From the NCBI RefSeq assembly GCF_022549355.1, contig NZ_JAKZGL010000005.1, positions 62,001 through 126,000 of the forward strand: a stretch of DNA of 64,000 bases, given 5' to 3'. This stretch comes from Acinetobacter sp. NIPH 2699. GTDB taxonomy: Bacteria > Pseudomonadota > Gammaproteobacteria > Pseudomonadales > Moraxellaceae. Shown here piece after piece: positions 18,138 through 26,759 of this stretch; position 1 is the first letter of the stretch; each line of letters begins with the position of its first letter. Position numbers and translations under genes: made by a program. The notes under the pieces were generated by a model. That model made no database searches and had not been told where the DNA came from. It was given only the letters and a program-made list of their open reading frames with translations.

Positions 18138-19124
18138 ATGAATAAGAAACTAGGATATGTATCGTTGTTGCTATTAAGCCCATTTACAATGGCGATGCAA
18201 CCAATGGATGATCAAAGCTTGTCATTAGCAACAGGGCAAGATGGTTTAAGTATTGGTATAAATACTGATCTTGAGTTTAAGCATATCGCCATAATTGATC
18301 AGGATGGTTTATCTTATACCGATCCAGATGCTTATACAAATAAAGCAGGTTTGGTCATTGCAGGTGTTGCAGGACAGGCAACTGCTCAGAATGTGAAAAT
18401 ATCTGGTTTATCAGGTGGTTCAGCTACCCAATTGGGGTTGAAAGCTGTGATTGATACTGATCGTGGTATAGGCACAAATGGTGCATTTGCAAATATTGCT
18501 TTATCTTTCGATGGTGTAGATGGTATTCGTATTTCACCTTTTTCGATTTATGCTGCGCCGAGTACAACACTGTCGACTTTAGTTGGAAATGTTTACACAG
18601 CAAATTCAATTTTTGATTCAGGTAATATACTGAAAACGAATGTTAAAGAAATTTTACGATCAAATAGTAATATCGATATCGCTTTTGATACGAACAATAA
18701 GCCAAACATGAATATTCAATTAGGCGCTGTACCACAAGATAAAATGGTTTTGTTTGGTGGAGCGATTAATTCTATTTGTGGCACAGGAACAGGTTGTAAT
18801 ATGCTACTTGTATCCGATTATACAACTTCTGGCGATTCGACAACTGCTCCAGTGGGTGCTAGTTTTGACTTTCAGTTGACAGGTCATGATGGTAATGCTT
18901 TTGCATTAAATGGCTTTTATGCAGGCATTGAAAACACTGGTTTGATTTTTGGTAATACAGGTGAAAGTAGCAAATTTGACCTGAAGCTAAATAATGTGAC
19001 TCTAGGAACAGCTGGTCAAAGTGCAACAGGTACATTCAATACTTTACCAAATGCATCTATTGGTAATATTGGCATGACAGGCGCGTCAGTAACCAATTTG
19101 AGAGTCAATGTCGGTGGTATGTAA
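18138..19124 (+). CDS. GQ-motif secreted protein, 328 aa, operon gene 4
   Basis: The ATG at 18138 follows TAGGGC; upstream in-frame starts lack a ribosome binding site and would hide the signal peptide. Signal peptide 1-19 (ending FTMA) precedes MQPMDDQSLSLATGQDGLSI, the canonical motif. The mature region is beta-type, with DIAFDTNNKPNMNIQLGAV and an IDIAF-like alternation, one CGTGTGC pair, and ends VNVGGM. It closes the operon; a terminator follows 30 bases later. The function is unknown. Confidence 0.83.
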   Translation: MNKKLGYVSLLLLSPFTMAMQPMDDQSLSLATGQDGLSIGINTDLEFKHIAIIDQDGLSYTDPDAYTNKAGLVIAGVAGQATAQNVKISGLSGGSATQLGLKAVIDTDRGIGTNGAFANIALSFDGVDGIRISPFSIYAAPSTTLSTLVGNVYTANSIFDSGNILKTNVKEILRSNSNIDIAFDTNNKPNMNIQLGAVPQDKMVLFGGAINSICGTGTGCNMLLVSDYTTSGDSTTAPVGASFDFQLTGHDGNAFALNGFYAGIENTGLIFGNTGESSKFDLKLNNVTLGTAGQSATGTFNTLPNASIGNIGMTGASVTNLRVNVGGM

Positions 19125-19154
19125 TATTGTCTGTACGAAGTAAAGTTTTTAGAG

Positions 19155-19177
19155 AGCGGCATTAGCCGCTTTTTTTT
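19155..19177 (+). terminator. terminator of the GQ-motif operon
   Basis: AGCGGC-ATTA-GCCGCT followed by seven Ts. Confidence 0.9.
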
Positions 19178-19194
19178 GCCCTAAATCAGGTTTT

Positions 19195-20127
19195 TTAGTC
19201 AACATGATTTAAACATACCAAAATCTGCTCGAGTTGTTTCAATCGTTTAACTTGATCCCATAATTGTTGTGCTTCAGGATAGGCCTTGGTCATCATACCT
19301 AACCATTGCTTATAGCGCCCGATCATGCCGATTTCAGTTTTATATTGACCACTTAAAAAGCGTTGCTGTAGTTCAACCAAATCCTGCCAACTCATTAATG
19401 CATAATCAATATTTTGACGAATACATAAGGTGATATCTGGCGTGGTGACTGCACCACGACCAATCATTAAATCTTGGCAGTGTGATTGCTGTAAGCATGC
19501 TTTGGCATCAGCATTGCTCCAAATCTCACCATTGGCAATCACATTGATTTTTAAGGCTTTAGTAATTGGCTGGATTTTTTCCCAATAAGCAGGTGGAGTA
19601 TAACCATCTGCTTTGGTGCGGGCATGAACCGTCAGCCAGTTTGCACCTGCATCTTCGATTGCATGGGCATTCTCAAGGGTGTGATTCTCGTCTAGATAAC
19701 CTAAACGCATTTTCGCAGAGACTGGAATATGTGCAGGTACTGCATTACGAACGGCTTTAACCAAAAGGTGAACTGTTTCAGGTTCATCGAGTAGCACCGA
19801 ACCACCACGATGACGGTTCACCGTTTTTGCAGGGCAACCAAAATTTAAATCAATTGCAGGTGCACCGAGTTCAACCACTTTCGCTGCATTTGCTGCGAGC
19901 ATGTCAGGATTGTTACCAAGAAATTGAACATGTACAGGTGTGCCAGCGGCAGTTTTGCCATCATTTTTGAGTTCAGGACAGAAATTATAATAAATATGAT
20001 CAGGCAGGACCGTGTCAGTAATACGAATAAACTCAGTGACACACCAATCAAAACTGCCGACATGAGTGAGGACATCACGCATGATTGGATCAGTTAGACC
20101 TTCCATTGGGGCGAGCACAAGTTTCAC
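19195..20127 (-). CDS. dusC: tRNA-dihydrouridine(16) synthase DusC
   Basis: 310 aa FMN-dependent enzyme that reduces a uridine in the tRNA D-loop. It has LAPMEGLTDP at the start, the catalytic Cys98 in NFGCPAKTVNRHRGGS, KMRLGY and VHARTK phosphate/FMN-binding segments, and IGRGAV near residue 235. The ME-GLTDPIMRD opening and the length favour the DusC branch over DusA/DusB. It converges on the GQ-motif operon. Identity as a Dus enzyme is secure; the C subtype is likely. Confidence 0.92.
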   Translation of the reverse strand: MKLVLAPMEGLTDPIMRDVLTHVGSFDWCVTEFIRITDTVLPDHIYYNFCPELKNDGKTAAGTPVHVQFLGNNPDMLAANAAKVVELGAPAIDLNFGCPAKTVNRHRGGSVLLDEPETVHLLVKAVRNAVPAHIPVSAKMRLGYLDENHTLENAHAIEDAGANWLTVHARTKADGYTPPAYWEKIQPITKALKINVIANGEIWSNADAKACLQQSHCQDLMIGRGAVTTPDITLCIRQNIDYALMSWQDLVELQQRFLSGQYKTEIGMIGRYKQWLGMMTKAYPEAQQLWDQVKRLKQLEQILVCLNHVD

Positions 20128-20206
20128 GATGGTTACCTAGTTAAGCGAAAACAGCGTTATACGCATTTTCAGATTGGCTGTCTAGTTTTATTAGAATTGT
20201 AAAAAC

Positions 20207-21016
20207 TTAACTCCCCAAAAGCATTTCTAAGACAAACTTACTACCAATAAAGCCAATGGCTAACAAAATAAAAGCAGTCACAGTAAAACGAATGGCTTTA
20301 CGTCCACGCCAACCAAATTTGTAACGGCCAATCAGTAGTGCGCCGTATAAAAACCAAGAGATGATACTAAATGCCGTTTTATGTGCAAGGTGTTGGGCAA
20401 AGAAACTATCAATGGTGAAAAAACCAAACAGTAGCGCAGCCGTTAATAAACCAAAGCCCGTAATAATGAGGTCAAATAGCAAAGATTCCATGATTTGGAA
20501 GGGCGGTAGTAAGTTGACCCAAATTCGCTTTTTCTGTTTCTTTTTGAGTTCTCTGTCTTGGAACCAAAGTAATACGGCTTGAATGGTCGCCATTAATAGC
20601 ACGGCATAGGCCGATAAGGACAGAATAATATGCAGATCTAAACCAAAGCTATGCAATTCAATGAATTGATTTGGTTGGCTATAGGCATAACCTAAAATTA
20701 AACCAATCGCTGCGACAGGCGTACCAATGAGGTTTAATGGCAAAATCGGGCGGATTAAACTTAGGATCAAGCTCAGTGCTAACATCAGTCCCGAAGTAAA
20801 AGAGATAAGGTTAAATACATCATAGTTGATGCCCATTGGTGTCATCATGTCTTGATGGAGGACCGCACCGTGTAGCAGTACCCCCAAACCAACCATCAGA
20901 CCATAACACCAAAGATTTGGCGTACGTTTTGACATCAGACGAATAAACAAATACCAAAACGAACTGGTATAAGCAATAAGTGCCAAAATTGTGTAAACCA
21001 AGGGGAGACTAATCAT
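20207..21016 (-). CDS. CcsA/YpjD-type cytochrome c assembly family membrane protein
   Basis: 269 aa with about eight transmembrane segments. The layout (ISLPLVYTILALIAY at the start, the YAVLLMATIQAVLLWFQDRELKK motif in the middle, HKTAFSIISWFLYGALLIGRYKFGWRGRKA at the end) is that of the YpjD/CcsA proteins usually found beside ffh. Conserved histidines (HSFGLDLHIILS, the AHKTAF His) fit the haem-handling fold. It diverges from ffh. The exact substrate is unproven for the YpjD branch. Confidence 0.85.
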   Translation of the reverse strand: MISLPLVYTILALIAYTSSFWYLFIRLMSKRTPNLWCYGLMVGLGVLLHGAVLHQDMMTPMGINYDVFNLISFTSGLMLALSLILSLIRPILPLNLIGTPVAAIGLILGYAYSQPNQFIELHSFGLDLHIILSLSAYAVLLMATIQAVLLWFQDRELKKKQKKRIWVNLLPPFQIMESLLFDLIITGFGLLTAALLFGFFTIDSFFAQHLAHKTAFSIISWFLYGALLIGRYKFGWRGRKAIRFTVTAFILLAIGFIGSKFVLEMLLGS

Positions 21017-21162
21017 GTCAAACCTTTTTTAGGAGGATGAATAATATTCACCATTAAGATATAAATTCGCTTCGAACTACAGTATCCTATAGCATCTTAT
21101 GCATAAATTTTCTATTTTAAGAAAGATTTTTTTGCAACTAGCCATTTTAAGCGGATTTCGCA

Positions 21163-22572
21163 ATGTTTGATACCTTAACAGAACGACTCACACAGAGTTT
21201 AAGAAATGTTACTGGCTCAGGGCAGCTGACCGAAGACAATATTAAAGATACCTTACGTGAAGTACGTATGGCACTTCTTGAAGCCGATGTGGCGTTACCT
21301 GTAACACGTGAATTTATCGCGAAGGTAAAGGAAGAAGCGCTCGGTCAAGAAGTCATGACACAGCTTTCTCCTGGTCAGGCATTTGTAAAAATTGTCTATG
21401 ATGAACTCACCAAGATGATGGGTGAGGAAAATGCAACATTAGATTTAAGCGCAAAACCACCTGTAGTGGTGTTGCTTGCTGGTTTGCAAGGTGCTGGTAA
21501 AACCACCACTGCTGCAAAATTAGCGCGCTTCTTAAAAGAACGTCAAAAGAAAAAAGTAATGACGGTTTCTGCCGATGTGTATCGTCCAGCGGCTATTAAG
21601 CAATTAGAAACTGTATCCAATGAAGTTGGAGTTGGTTTTATTCCGTCACATGCGTCGGAAAAACCAATTGATATTGTCAATCGTGCGATTGAACAAGCCA
21701 AAATTCAATTTGCTGATGTACTGATTGTTGATACCGCAGGTCGTCTCCATGTCGATGAAGACATGATGGACGAGATTAAAGAACTGCATGCGGCAGTGAA
21801 ACCAACTGAAACCTTATTCGTTGTTGATGCAATGACAGGTCAGGATGCTGCTAATACGGCAAAAGCATTTAATGACGCTTTGGCATTGACTGGTGTGATT
21901 CTTACCAAGACTGATGGTGATGCGCGTGGTGGTGCGGCACTTTCTGTCCGTGCGATCACAGGTAAGCCAATCAAGTTCTTAGGTATCGGTGAAAAGCTCG
22001 ATGCACTTGAGCCATTCCATCCTGATCGTGTTGCACAACGTATCTTGGGGATGGGAGATGTCCTTTCTTTGGTCGAAGAAGTTGAACGCAAAATCGACAA
22101 AGAAAAAGCCGAAAAAATGGCGAAAAAATTGCAAAAAGGCGGAACCTTCAATTTTGAAGATATGCTGATGCAGTTTGAACAAATGAGCAAAATGGGCGGC
22201 ATGATGGGCTTCTTGGACAAGTTGCCTGGCATGAGTAATTCTGGCATTCAAGACGCGATTGAGAAAGCGAATCCAGAAAAGCAAGTCAAGCGCATGGAAG
22301 CCATCATTCAGTCGATGACTATTAAAGAACGCCGCAATCCTGATTTGATGAATCCGAGTCGTAAGAAGCGTATCGCTGCTGGTTGTGGGATGGATGTGGC
22401 AGAAGTCAATAAGTTGATCAAGCAACAAGCTCAAATGGCAAAAATGATGAAGAAATTTGCCAATCCATCGGGTATGAGCAAAATGCTGAAATCGTTTGGC
22501 AATATGCAAAAACAATTTGGTGGTGGTGGCGGTATGGGACCTTTATTTGGAAATAATGATTCCAAGAAATAA
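21163..22572 (+). CDS. ffh: signal recognition particle GTPase Ffh (SRP54)
   Basis: 469 aa. With 4.5S RNA it delivers ribosomes making membrane proteins to FtsY. The N domain (1-90) is followed by the GTPase G domain with P-loop GLQGAGKT (107-114), DTAGR, TKTDGDARGG and the closing G-D segment. The Met-rich M domain (about 330-450: MLMQFEQMSKMGGMMGF, KMMKKF, SGMSKML) binds signal sequences and RNA. The tail is Gly-rich. A terminator follows. Confidence 0.97.
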   Translation: MFDTLTERLTQSLRNVTGSGQLTEDNIKDTLREVRMALLEADVALPVTREFIAKVKEEALGQEVMTQLSPGQAFVKIVYDELTKMMGEENATLDLSAKPPVVVLLAGLQGAGKTTTAAKLARFLKERQKKKVMTVSADVYRPAAIKQLETVSNEVGVGFIPSHASEKPIDIVNRAIEQAKIQFADVLIVDTAGRLHVDEDMMDEIKELHAAVKPTETLFVVDAMTGQDAANTAKAFNDALALTGVILTKTDGDARGGAALSVRAITGKPIKFLGIGEKLDALEPFHPDRVAQRILGMGDVLSLVEEVERKIDKEKAEKMAKKLQKGGTFNFEDMLMQFEQMSKMGGMMGFLDKLPGMSNSGIQDAIEKANPEKQVKRMEAIIQSMTIKERRNPDLMNPSRKKRIAAGCGMDVAEVNKLIKQQAQMAKMMKKFANPSGMSKMLKSFGNMQKQFGGGGGMGPLFGNNDSKK

Positions 22573-22592
22573 CCGATCTATATCGAAAAGGA

Positions 22593-22617
22593 AAGGCGCA
22601 ATCAGCGCCTTTTTTTA
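22593..22617 (+). terminator. terminator after ffh
   Basis: AAGGCGC-AATCA-GCGCCTT followed by a T run. Confidence 0.9.
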
Positions 22618-22734
22618 TTGAGTTTGAATGATAGTCCGCTGTATAAAATTGATACAAAATATCAATATCTAATCAATAATTAAAAGAAGAGAATTGTCGT
22701 TAAATCTATGTTTTATATTGAAATAGTGTGAATT

Positions 22735-23322
22735 ATGTCGCATAAATCAAGTAGTACAGTGTATATAGCACATTGTGAAAGTGCAGATCCTGACCAGCAT
22801 TGGTATTTATGGTTGGAACAACAACTTAAGCATGAGGGTGTGGCTGTTGAGCGTATCTTTTTGGCAGATGCAAGCCACCCAGATACCGAAATTTGGCACA
22901 CATGTTTAGAGGCGCAGTTAAAAAAATTGAATGAGCACAGTATCATGGTTGCTCATGGACTTTCATGTGTGGCTGTTGTTCGGTTTCTCGCAGCTAAGCT
23001 CCAACAAAAAACCATAAAAGCAGGGGTGTTTATTGCCGCCTTTAATGAGCCATTACCTCAGCAGCCAGCATTAGATTCATTTATTTGTCATTCCTCTTTT
23101 GAAAGTGGAATATTGAGGCAACATATACAGCGTCGTGTGGTGTTGTTTTCGAGTAATGATCCAATTGTGCCTGTTCCGTTAAGTTTTAAATTCTCACATT
23201 TGTTAAATGCCCAACTGATTGAGGTGACTCAAGCTGGACATTTTCGTGCAGAAGATGGCTATACCGAGTTTCCACAATTATTACAGGTGCTTCAAACTTT
23301 AGTGAAGGCTGAATTGAGTTGA
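22735..23322 (+). CDS. RBBP9/YdeN-type serine hydrolase (alpha/beta hydrolase)
   Basis: 195 aa, the usual size of this small single-domain hydrolase family. The nucleophile elbow is GLSC around Ser77 in [13 protein letters not shown], followed by the Asp in SSNDPIVP and the His in AGHF, giving a complete Ser-Asp-His triad in the family order. No signal peptide. The ribosome binding site is poor. Its 3' end overlaps the convergent coaX by 31 bases. The natural substrate is unknown. Confidence 0.85.
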   Translation: MSHKSSSTVYIAHCESADPDQHWYLWLEQQLKHEGVAVERIFLADASHPDTEIWHTCLEAQLKKLNEHSIMVAHGLSCVAVVRFLAAKLQQKTIKAGVFIAAFNEPLPQQPALDSFICHSSFESGILRQHIQRRVVLFSSNDPIVPVPLSFKFSHLLNAQLIEVTQAGHFRAEDGYTEFPQLLQVLQTLVKAELS

Positions 23323-24035
23323 ACATAGCTCTTCAATCCTTTTAGTAATAAATCAGACTCAACTTGCGGTTGATAGTGACTCAGGAACTTGGCAAATAGA
23401 TGTGCATCGCCGCCTGTTAAGATTAGATTCTTTGGCGACTGCTGCATGATTTGATCAATGCTACTGATGAGACCTAGTAAGATTCCATGATGAACGGCAT
23501 CAACGGTGTTGTGACCCGGTTTTAAATTATCAAAGGCAGAGTCTGGAATTTTAATGCCTTTGGTGTTCTGGATGAGTGCATCTCGTTGAAGATATAAATT
23601 TGGCAGAATATAACCACCTAAATGCTGTAAACCTTGTACTAGGTCAATCGTGAGTGCAGTGCCACAACCGATTACACAAAAACTTTCATTCGGTTGTGCC
23701 ACAGCCAAAACTTGTAACCAACGGTCAATCCCGAGTTGACTAGGGTCATCATAACCACATTTTAACCCTGCATAATCAGCATGAACTTTTGCAAAAATAA
23801 TCGGGATATTCAAAATGTCGAGAATGATTTGGATGCGCTGATTATTTTCAGTATCCAACACGGACGAAATACCTACTCGACTCAAGTTTTGATAACGGAA
23901 GTGTTGAATTAAACCTAATAATAAATCAGCAGGAGACTGTAGATGCAACTCGGCAGCGTGTTCAATCACCTGATCTCGTTCAGTGATCCAATATTTTAAG
24001 CGTGTGTTACCAATATCGAGCCATAAGCTTTTCAT
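23292..24035 (-). CDS. coaX: type III pantothenate kinase CoaX
   Basis: 247 aa. It phosphorylates pantothenate in the first step of CoA synthesis, in the ATP- and K+-dependent actin-fold manner. Signatures: [10 protein letters not shown] at 7-16, a GIDRWL block, [18 protein letters not shown] and LTGGDA. It is translated just after birA (15-base gap on the reverse strand), the usual birA-coaX pairing. The 3' end overlaps the hydrolase gene. Confidence 0.95.
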   Translation of the reverse strand: MKSLWLDIGNTRLKYWITERDQVIEHAAELHLQSPADLLLGLIQHFRYQNLSRVGISSVLDTENNQRIQIILDILNIPIIFAKVHADYAGLKCGYDDPSQLGIDRWLQVLAVAQPNESFCVIGCGTALTIDLVQGLQHLGGYILPNLYLQRDALIQNTKGIKIPDSAFDNLKPGHNTVDAVHHGILLGLISSIDQIMQQSPKNLILTGGDAHLFAKFLSHYQPQVESDLLLKGLKSYVQLNSAFTKV

Positions 24036-24050
24036 AGGACGATGATTTCC

Positions 24051-24803
24051 TCAAACTGAAGCAAGTCGTAAACGACCTTGATAGAAGTGCTGGAGTTGGG
24101 TACTTTGGATCATGACAGCACCATCATTTGAAATCCCTTGAAAGATGCCCTGAACTTTGCCTTGAGCATGTTCAAACTCAACGGGTTGATTTAACCAAAT
24201 CGCATGGTGATTAAAGCGGTCTGCCAAGTTATAACAACCGTGTTCAAACCATCGTGAGGCTTGTTGAATGGCAGTGTAAAGTTCAGCAATGAAGGCCAAT
24301 CGGTCAACCTGATCTAAGCCTAACATGTGTAAAGAGCTAATCGGTTGATCTGCATCAGTGACAGGTGGCGTATTTAAATTGATGCCGACCCCAACAATGG
24401 CTTGATTGGCTGAGAGCGGCTCAACCAGAATCCCGCCCCATTTACCGTGTAGGCTGTATAAATCATTTGGCCATTTGACTTGCAAGCTTAAATCTTGCAG
24501 GCTTGGCATCTGTAAAATATTGAGTGCAACTTCAAGTGCAAGACGCCCATCTAAAGCTGTTTTGCTTTGAATCAGTGTGCTTAAATAAATGTTCCCTTCA
24601 GGAGATGACCATTGTCGCTGGTGCTGACCACGACCTTGCGTCTGTTGTGCACTGCACACCAAGCCTGTTGTAATGCCTTTTTGTGCAATTTCACGCATAT
24701 CATCATTGGTCGATGTCGTGGTCGTTTTGAGTAAGACCACTTCAGGATATTGACTTTTTGCATTCAATAATTGCTGTAGCTGGCGAGTTGCGAAATCATC
24801 CAT
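24051..24803 (-). CDS. birA: biotin--[acetyl-CoA-carboxylase] ligase
   Basis: 250 aa. It makes biotinyl-AMP and attaches biotin to the carboxyl carrier protein. The GRGQHQRQWSSPEGNIYLS block, VKWPNDLY with the catalytic Lys, and GVGINLN are all present. It begins directly with the catalytic domain; there is no N-terminal winged helix, so unlike the E. coli protein it cannot repress a bio operon by that means. The genes it would serve (bioA-F-C-D) lie 13 kb away in this window. Confidence 0.94.
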   Translation of the reverse strand: MDDFATRQLQQLLNAKSQYPEVVLLKTTTTSTNDDMREIAQKGITTGLVCSAQQTQGRGQHQRQWSSPEGNIYLSTLIQSKTALDGRLALEVALNILQMPSLQDLSLQVKWPNDLYSLHGKWGGILVEPLSANQAIVGVGINLNTPPVTDADQPISSLHMLGLDQVDRLAFIAELYTAIQQASRWFEHGCYNLADRFNHHAIWLNQPVEFEHAQGKVQGIFQGISNDGAVMIQSTQLQHFYQGRLRLASV

Positions 24804-24832
24804 CGTTTTAAAAGTAGAGTGGTCATGTGTTT

Positions 24833-25633
24833 ATGGAGTTAATCATATATTTGTTGATTGGTGCAATCGCAGGATTTACAGCGGGCCTATTCGGCGTGGG
24901 TGGTGGTTTAATTATTGTACCAATTTTATATATTGTCTTTACTCAAATGAATTATGACCCGAATGTCATTATGCATATTGCTGTCGGCACCTCGTTGGCA
25001 ACCATCATTGTGACGTCAATCAGCTCGGTGATGGCACATCATAAGAAAGGGGCGGTACTATGGCCTGTGTTTCGGAATTTAGCGCCAGGGTTGATTCTAG
25101 GCTCATTTTTAGGGGCTGGAATAGCCGACCTTATGTCGGGACAACATCTACAGTTGGCGATTGGCATATTCGCAGTTTGGATGGCGTATAAAATGTTTAG
25201 AGGCGCAAATGCTGTTGTAGATCCAAGTCGCCATTTACCAGCAGCACCGTTGCAGTTTGCTGCGGGCGGAGGCATTGGGGTTGCCTCTGCGATTTTTGGG
25301 ATTGGTGGGGGGAGCTTAACCGTCCCATTTTTAAACAGATATGGCGTGGTCATGCAAAAAGCGGTTGCCACATCAGCGGCTTGTGGCTTGCCAATCGCTG
25401 TTGCAGGGGCGATTGGCTTTATGTGGTTTGGCGCCAAAGAGCAAATCAATGTGCCGAATACCATTGGCTACGTGCATATTTATGCTTTTCTCGGCATTAG
25501 TATTATGAGCTTTATCACAGCAAAATTTGGTGCCAAGGTGGCACATCTGTTATCTCCTGCAATGTTGAAGAAATGCTTTGCAGCTTTGTTGGTCGTGGTC
25601 GGTTGTTATTTTATTTATAAAGGGCTGATCTAA
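24833..25633 (+). CDS. TauE/SafE family sulfite/organosulfonate exporter-type membrane protein
   Basis: 266 aa with about eight transmembrane helices. The two halves repeat the family signature: GLFGVGGGLIIVPIL near the N-terminus and AIFGIGGGSLTVPFL in the middle, each beginning a pseudo-repeat. Such proteins move sulfite, sulfoacetate or similar anions across the inner membrane, but many have no assigned substrate. The ATG at 24833 is preferred over a GTG two codons upstream. It diverges from birA and lies far from the sulfur island, so a sulfur role is only family-based. Confidence 0.88.
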   Translation: MELIIYLLIGAIAGFTAGLFGVGGGLIIVPILYIVFTQMNYDPNVIMHIAVGTSLATIIVTSISSVMAHHKKGAVLWPVFRNLAPGLILGSFLGAGIADLMSGQHLQLAIGIFAVWMAYKMFRGANAVVDPSRHLPAAPLQFAAGGGIGVASAIFGIGGGSLTVPFLNRYGVVMQKAVATSAACGLPIAVAGAIGFMWFGAKEQINVPNTIGYVHIYAFLGISIMSFITAKFGAKVAHLLSPAMLKKCFAALLVVVGCYFIYKGLI

Positions 25634-26042
25634 GCTGTTGAGTTGAACTTTAAATAGACTTCCATCGTGGCAAGAGTGTCTCGATGGAGGTGTATAGGTG
25701 ATCAATTTTGCTGATTACTTGATCTCAACCAAGCTTTTAAAAAGTGATTATATTCGTTAAATATTTATTTAATGTGATTTTAATCAATAAAAAAATTGAT
25801 CAGATTTTATCTTTCAGATGTGTGGTCAAGCGTTACAGAAAAAGATAAATATTTGATATTAAAAATAGAAAACCTTGGGTTTTTATTGAAATTTAGAGTT
25901 TTCCCCTCATTTTTAGGATGGTTGGCTTAAAAAGCAATAAAATTGTCCGACAATGATATAGAATTTATGGGGGCAGATCAGTTAAAACAAAAAAGCACAA
26001 TCAGCATTGGAAAATGCGTATAACAAAGATAGCGAGGGGCTC
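25634..26042. other. 409-base spacer before the GntR regulator
   Basis: Contains a 10-bp inverted repeat without T run (25658-25667 / 25682-25691), a long AT-rich stretch and the GntR-type operator at 25942-25954. No further gene was seen. Confidence 0.5.
25942..25954. promoter_or_regulatory. candidate FadR/GntR-family operator
   Basis: ATTGTCCGACAAT is a perfect 6-bp inverted repeat around one base and fits the FadR-subfamily half-site pattern TNGTNNNACNA exactly. It lies 88 bases before the regulator gene, as expected for autoregulation. Confidence 0.55.
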
Positions 26043-26738
26043 ATGAATCTCGAAGAGGCTGATAGTCTTTCTGAACAGATTGCAAAATATATTAGTGAAC
26101 AAATTATTAGCGGTGAGCTGGTTGAAGGCGAACGCATTCAAGAATTACGTATCGCTAAAGAATTAGATGTGAGTCGTGGCTCTGTCCGTGAAGCATTGTT
26201 ATTACTTGAGCGGACCTATTTAATTGAGATTTTCCCTCGGCGAGGGGCAATTGTGTCTGAAATGTCTGCTCAACAAGTCAAAGCATTATTTGATACCAAT
26301 GTGATGGTCCTTGGGCATATCGTGCAACGCATCAGTGAAACTTGGCGTGTCAATGAAGCAGAACAGTTACAGGCGTTGTTGGATGAATTGGTCGAGTTTG
26401 TTCGTGCAGGGGATATTGAAAAATTTTATGATGCAATCTTCAAATATTTAGCAGAACAGCATGATATGGTGGCCAATCCTTATCTGATGCAATTTTATAA
26501 AGAACTGTTGCCATCTTTACGTCGTAGCTATTTTTTAACCCTAAATACCTCGCGTCGTGAGCTACAAGAATCATTTACCCTGTTTAAACTGGTGATTGAT
26601 GCTATTTTGATCCGAAAGTCACAACAAGCTGCTTTATTTATGGAAGATTTTTGTCGACACTTGCGCAACCTTGTGTTGGAATCTCTGACACGTATGAAAC
26701 AGATTGAATTGGCTTGGGCTAGACGCTCACGCCGCTAA
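26043..26738 (+). CDS. GntR family transcriptional regulator (FadR subfamily)
   Basis: 231 aa from the ATG at 26043, chosen because GAGGGG lies 7 bases upstream. The N-terminal winged helix (about 10-75) has the GntR signature GERIQELRIAKELDVSRGSVREALLLLE followed by the RRGAIVS wing. The all-helical C-terminus (about 85-225) resembles FCD-type ligand-binding domains. The ligand and targets are unknown. smc begins 21 bases after its stop, so the two may be cotranscribed. A matching palindrome upstream suggests self-regulation. Confidence 0.88.
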   Translation: MNLEEADSLSEQIAKYISEQIISGELVEGERIQELRIAKELDVSRGSVREALLLLERTYLIEIFPRRGAIVSEMSAQQVKALFDTNVMVLGHIVQRISETWRVNEAEQLQALLDELVEFVRAGDIEKFYDAIFKYLAEQHDMVANPYLMQFYKELLPSLRRSYFLTLNTSRRELQESFTLFKLVIDAILIRKSQQAALFMEDFCRHLRNLVLESLTRMKQIELAWARRSRR

Positions 26739-26759
26739 TTAGGGTTAAGAAACGGCAGT

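Noticed and set aside
21840-22515. Two long antisense frames in ffh (135 and 178 aa)
   Set aside because: They lie wholly within a highly conserved essential gene and show no domain or translation signal.
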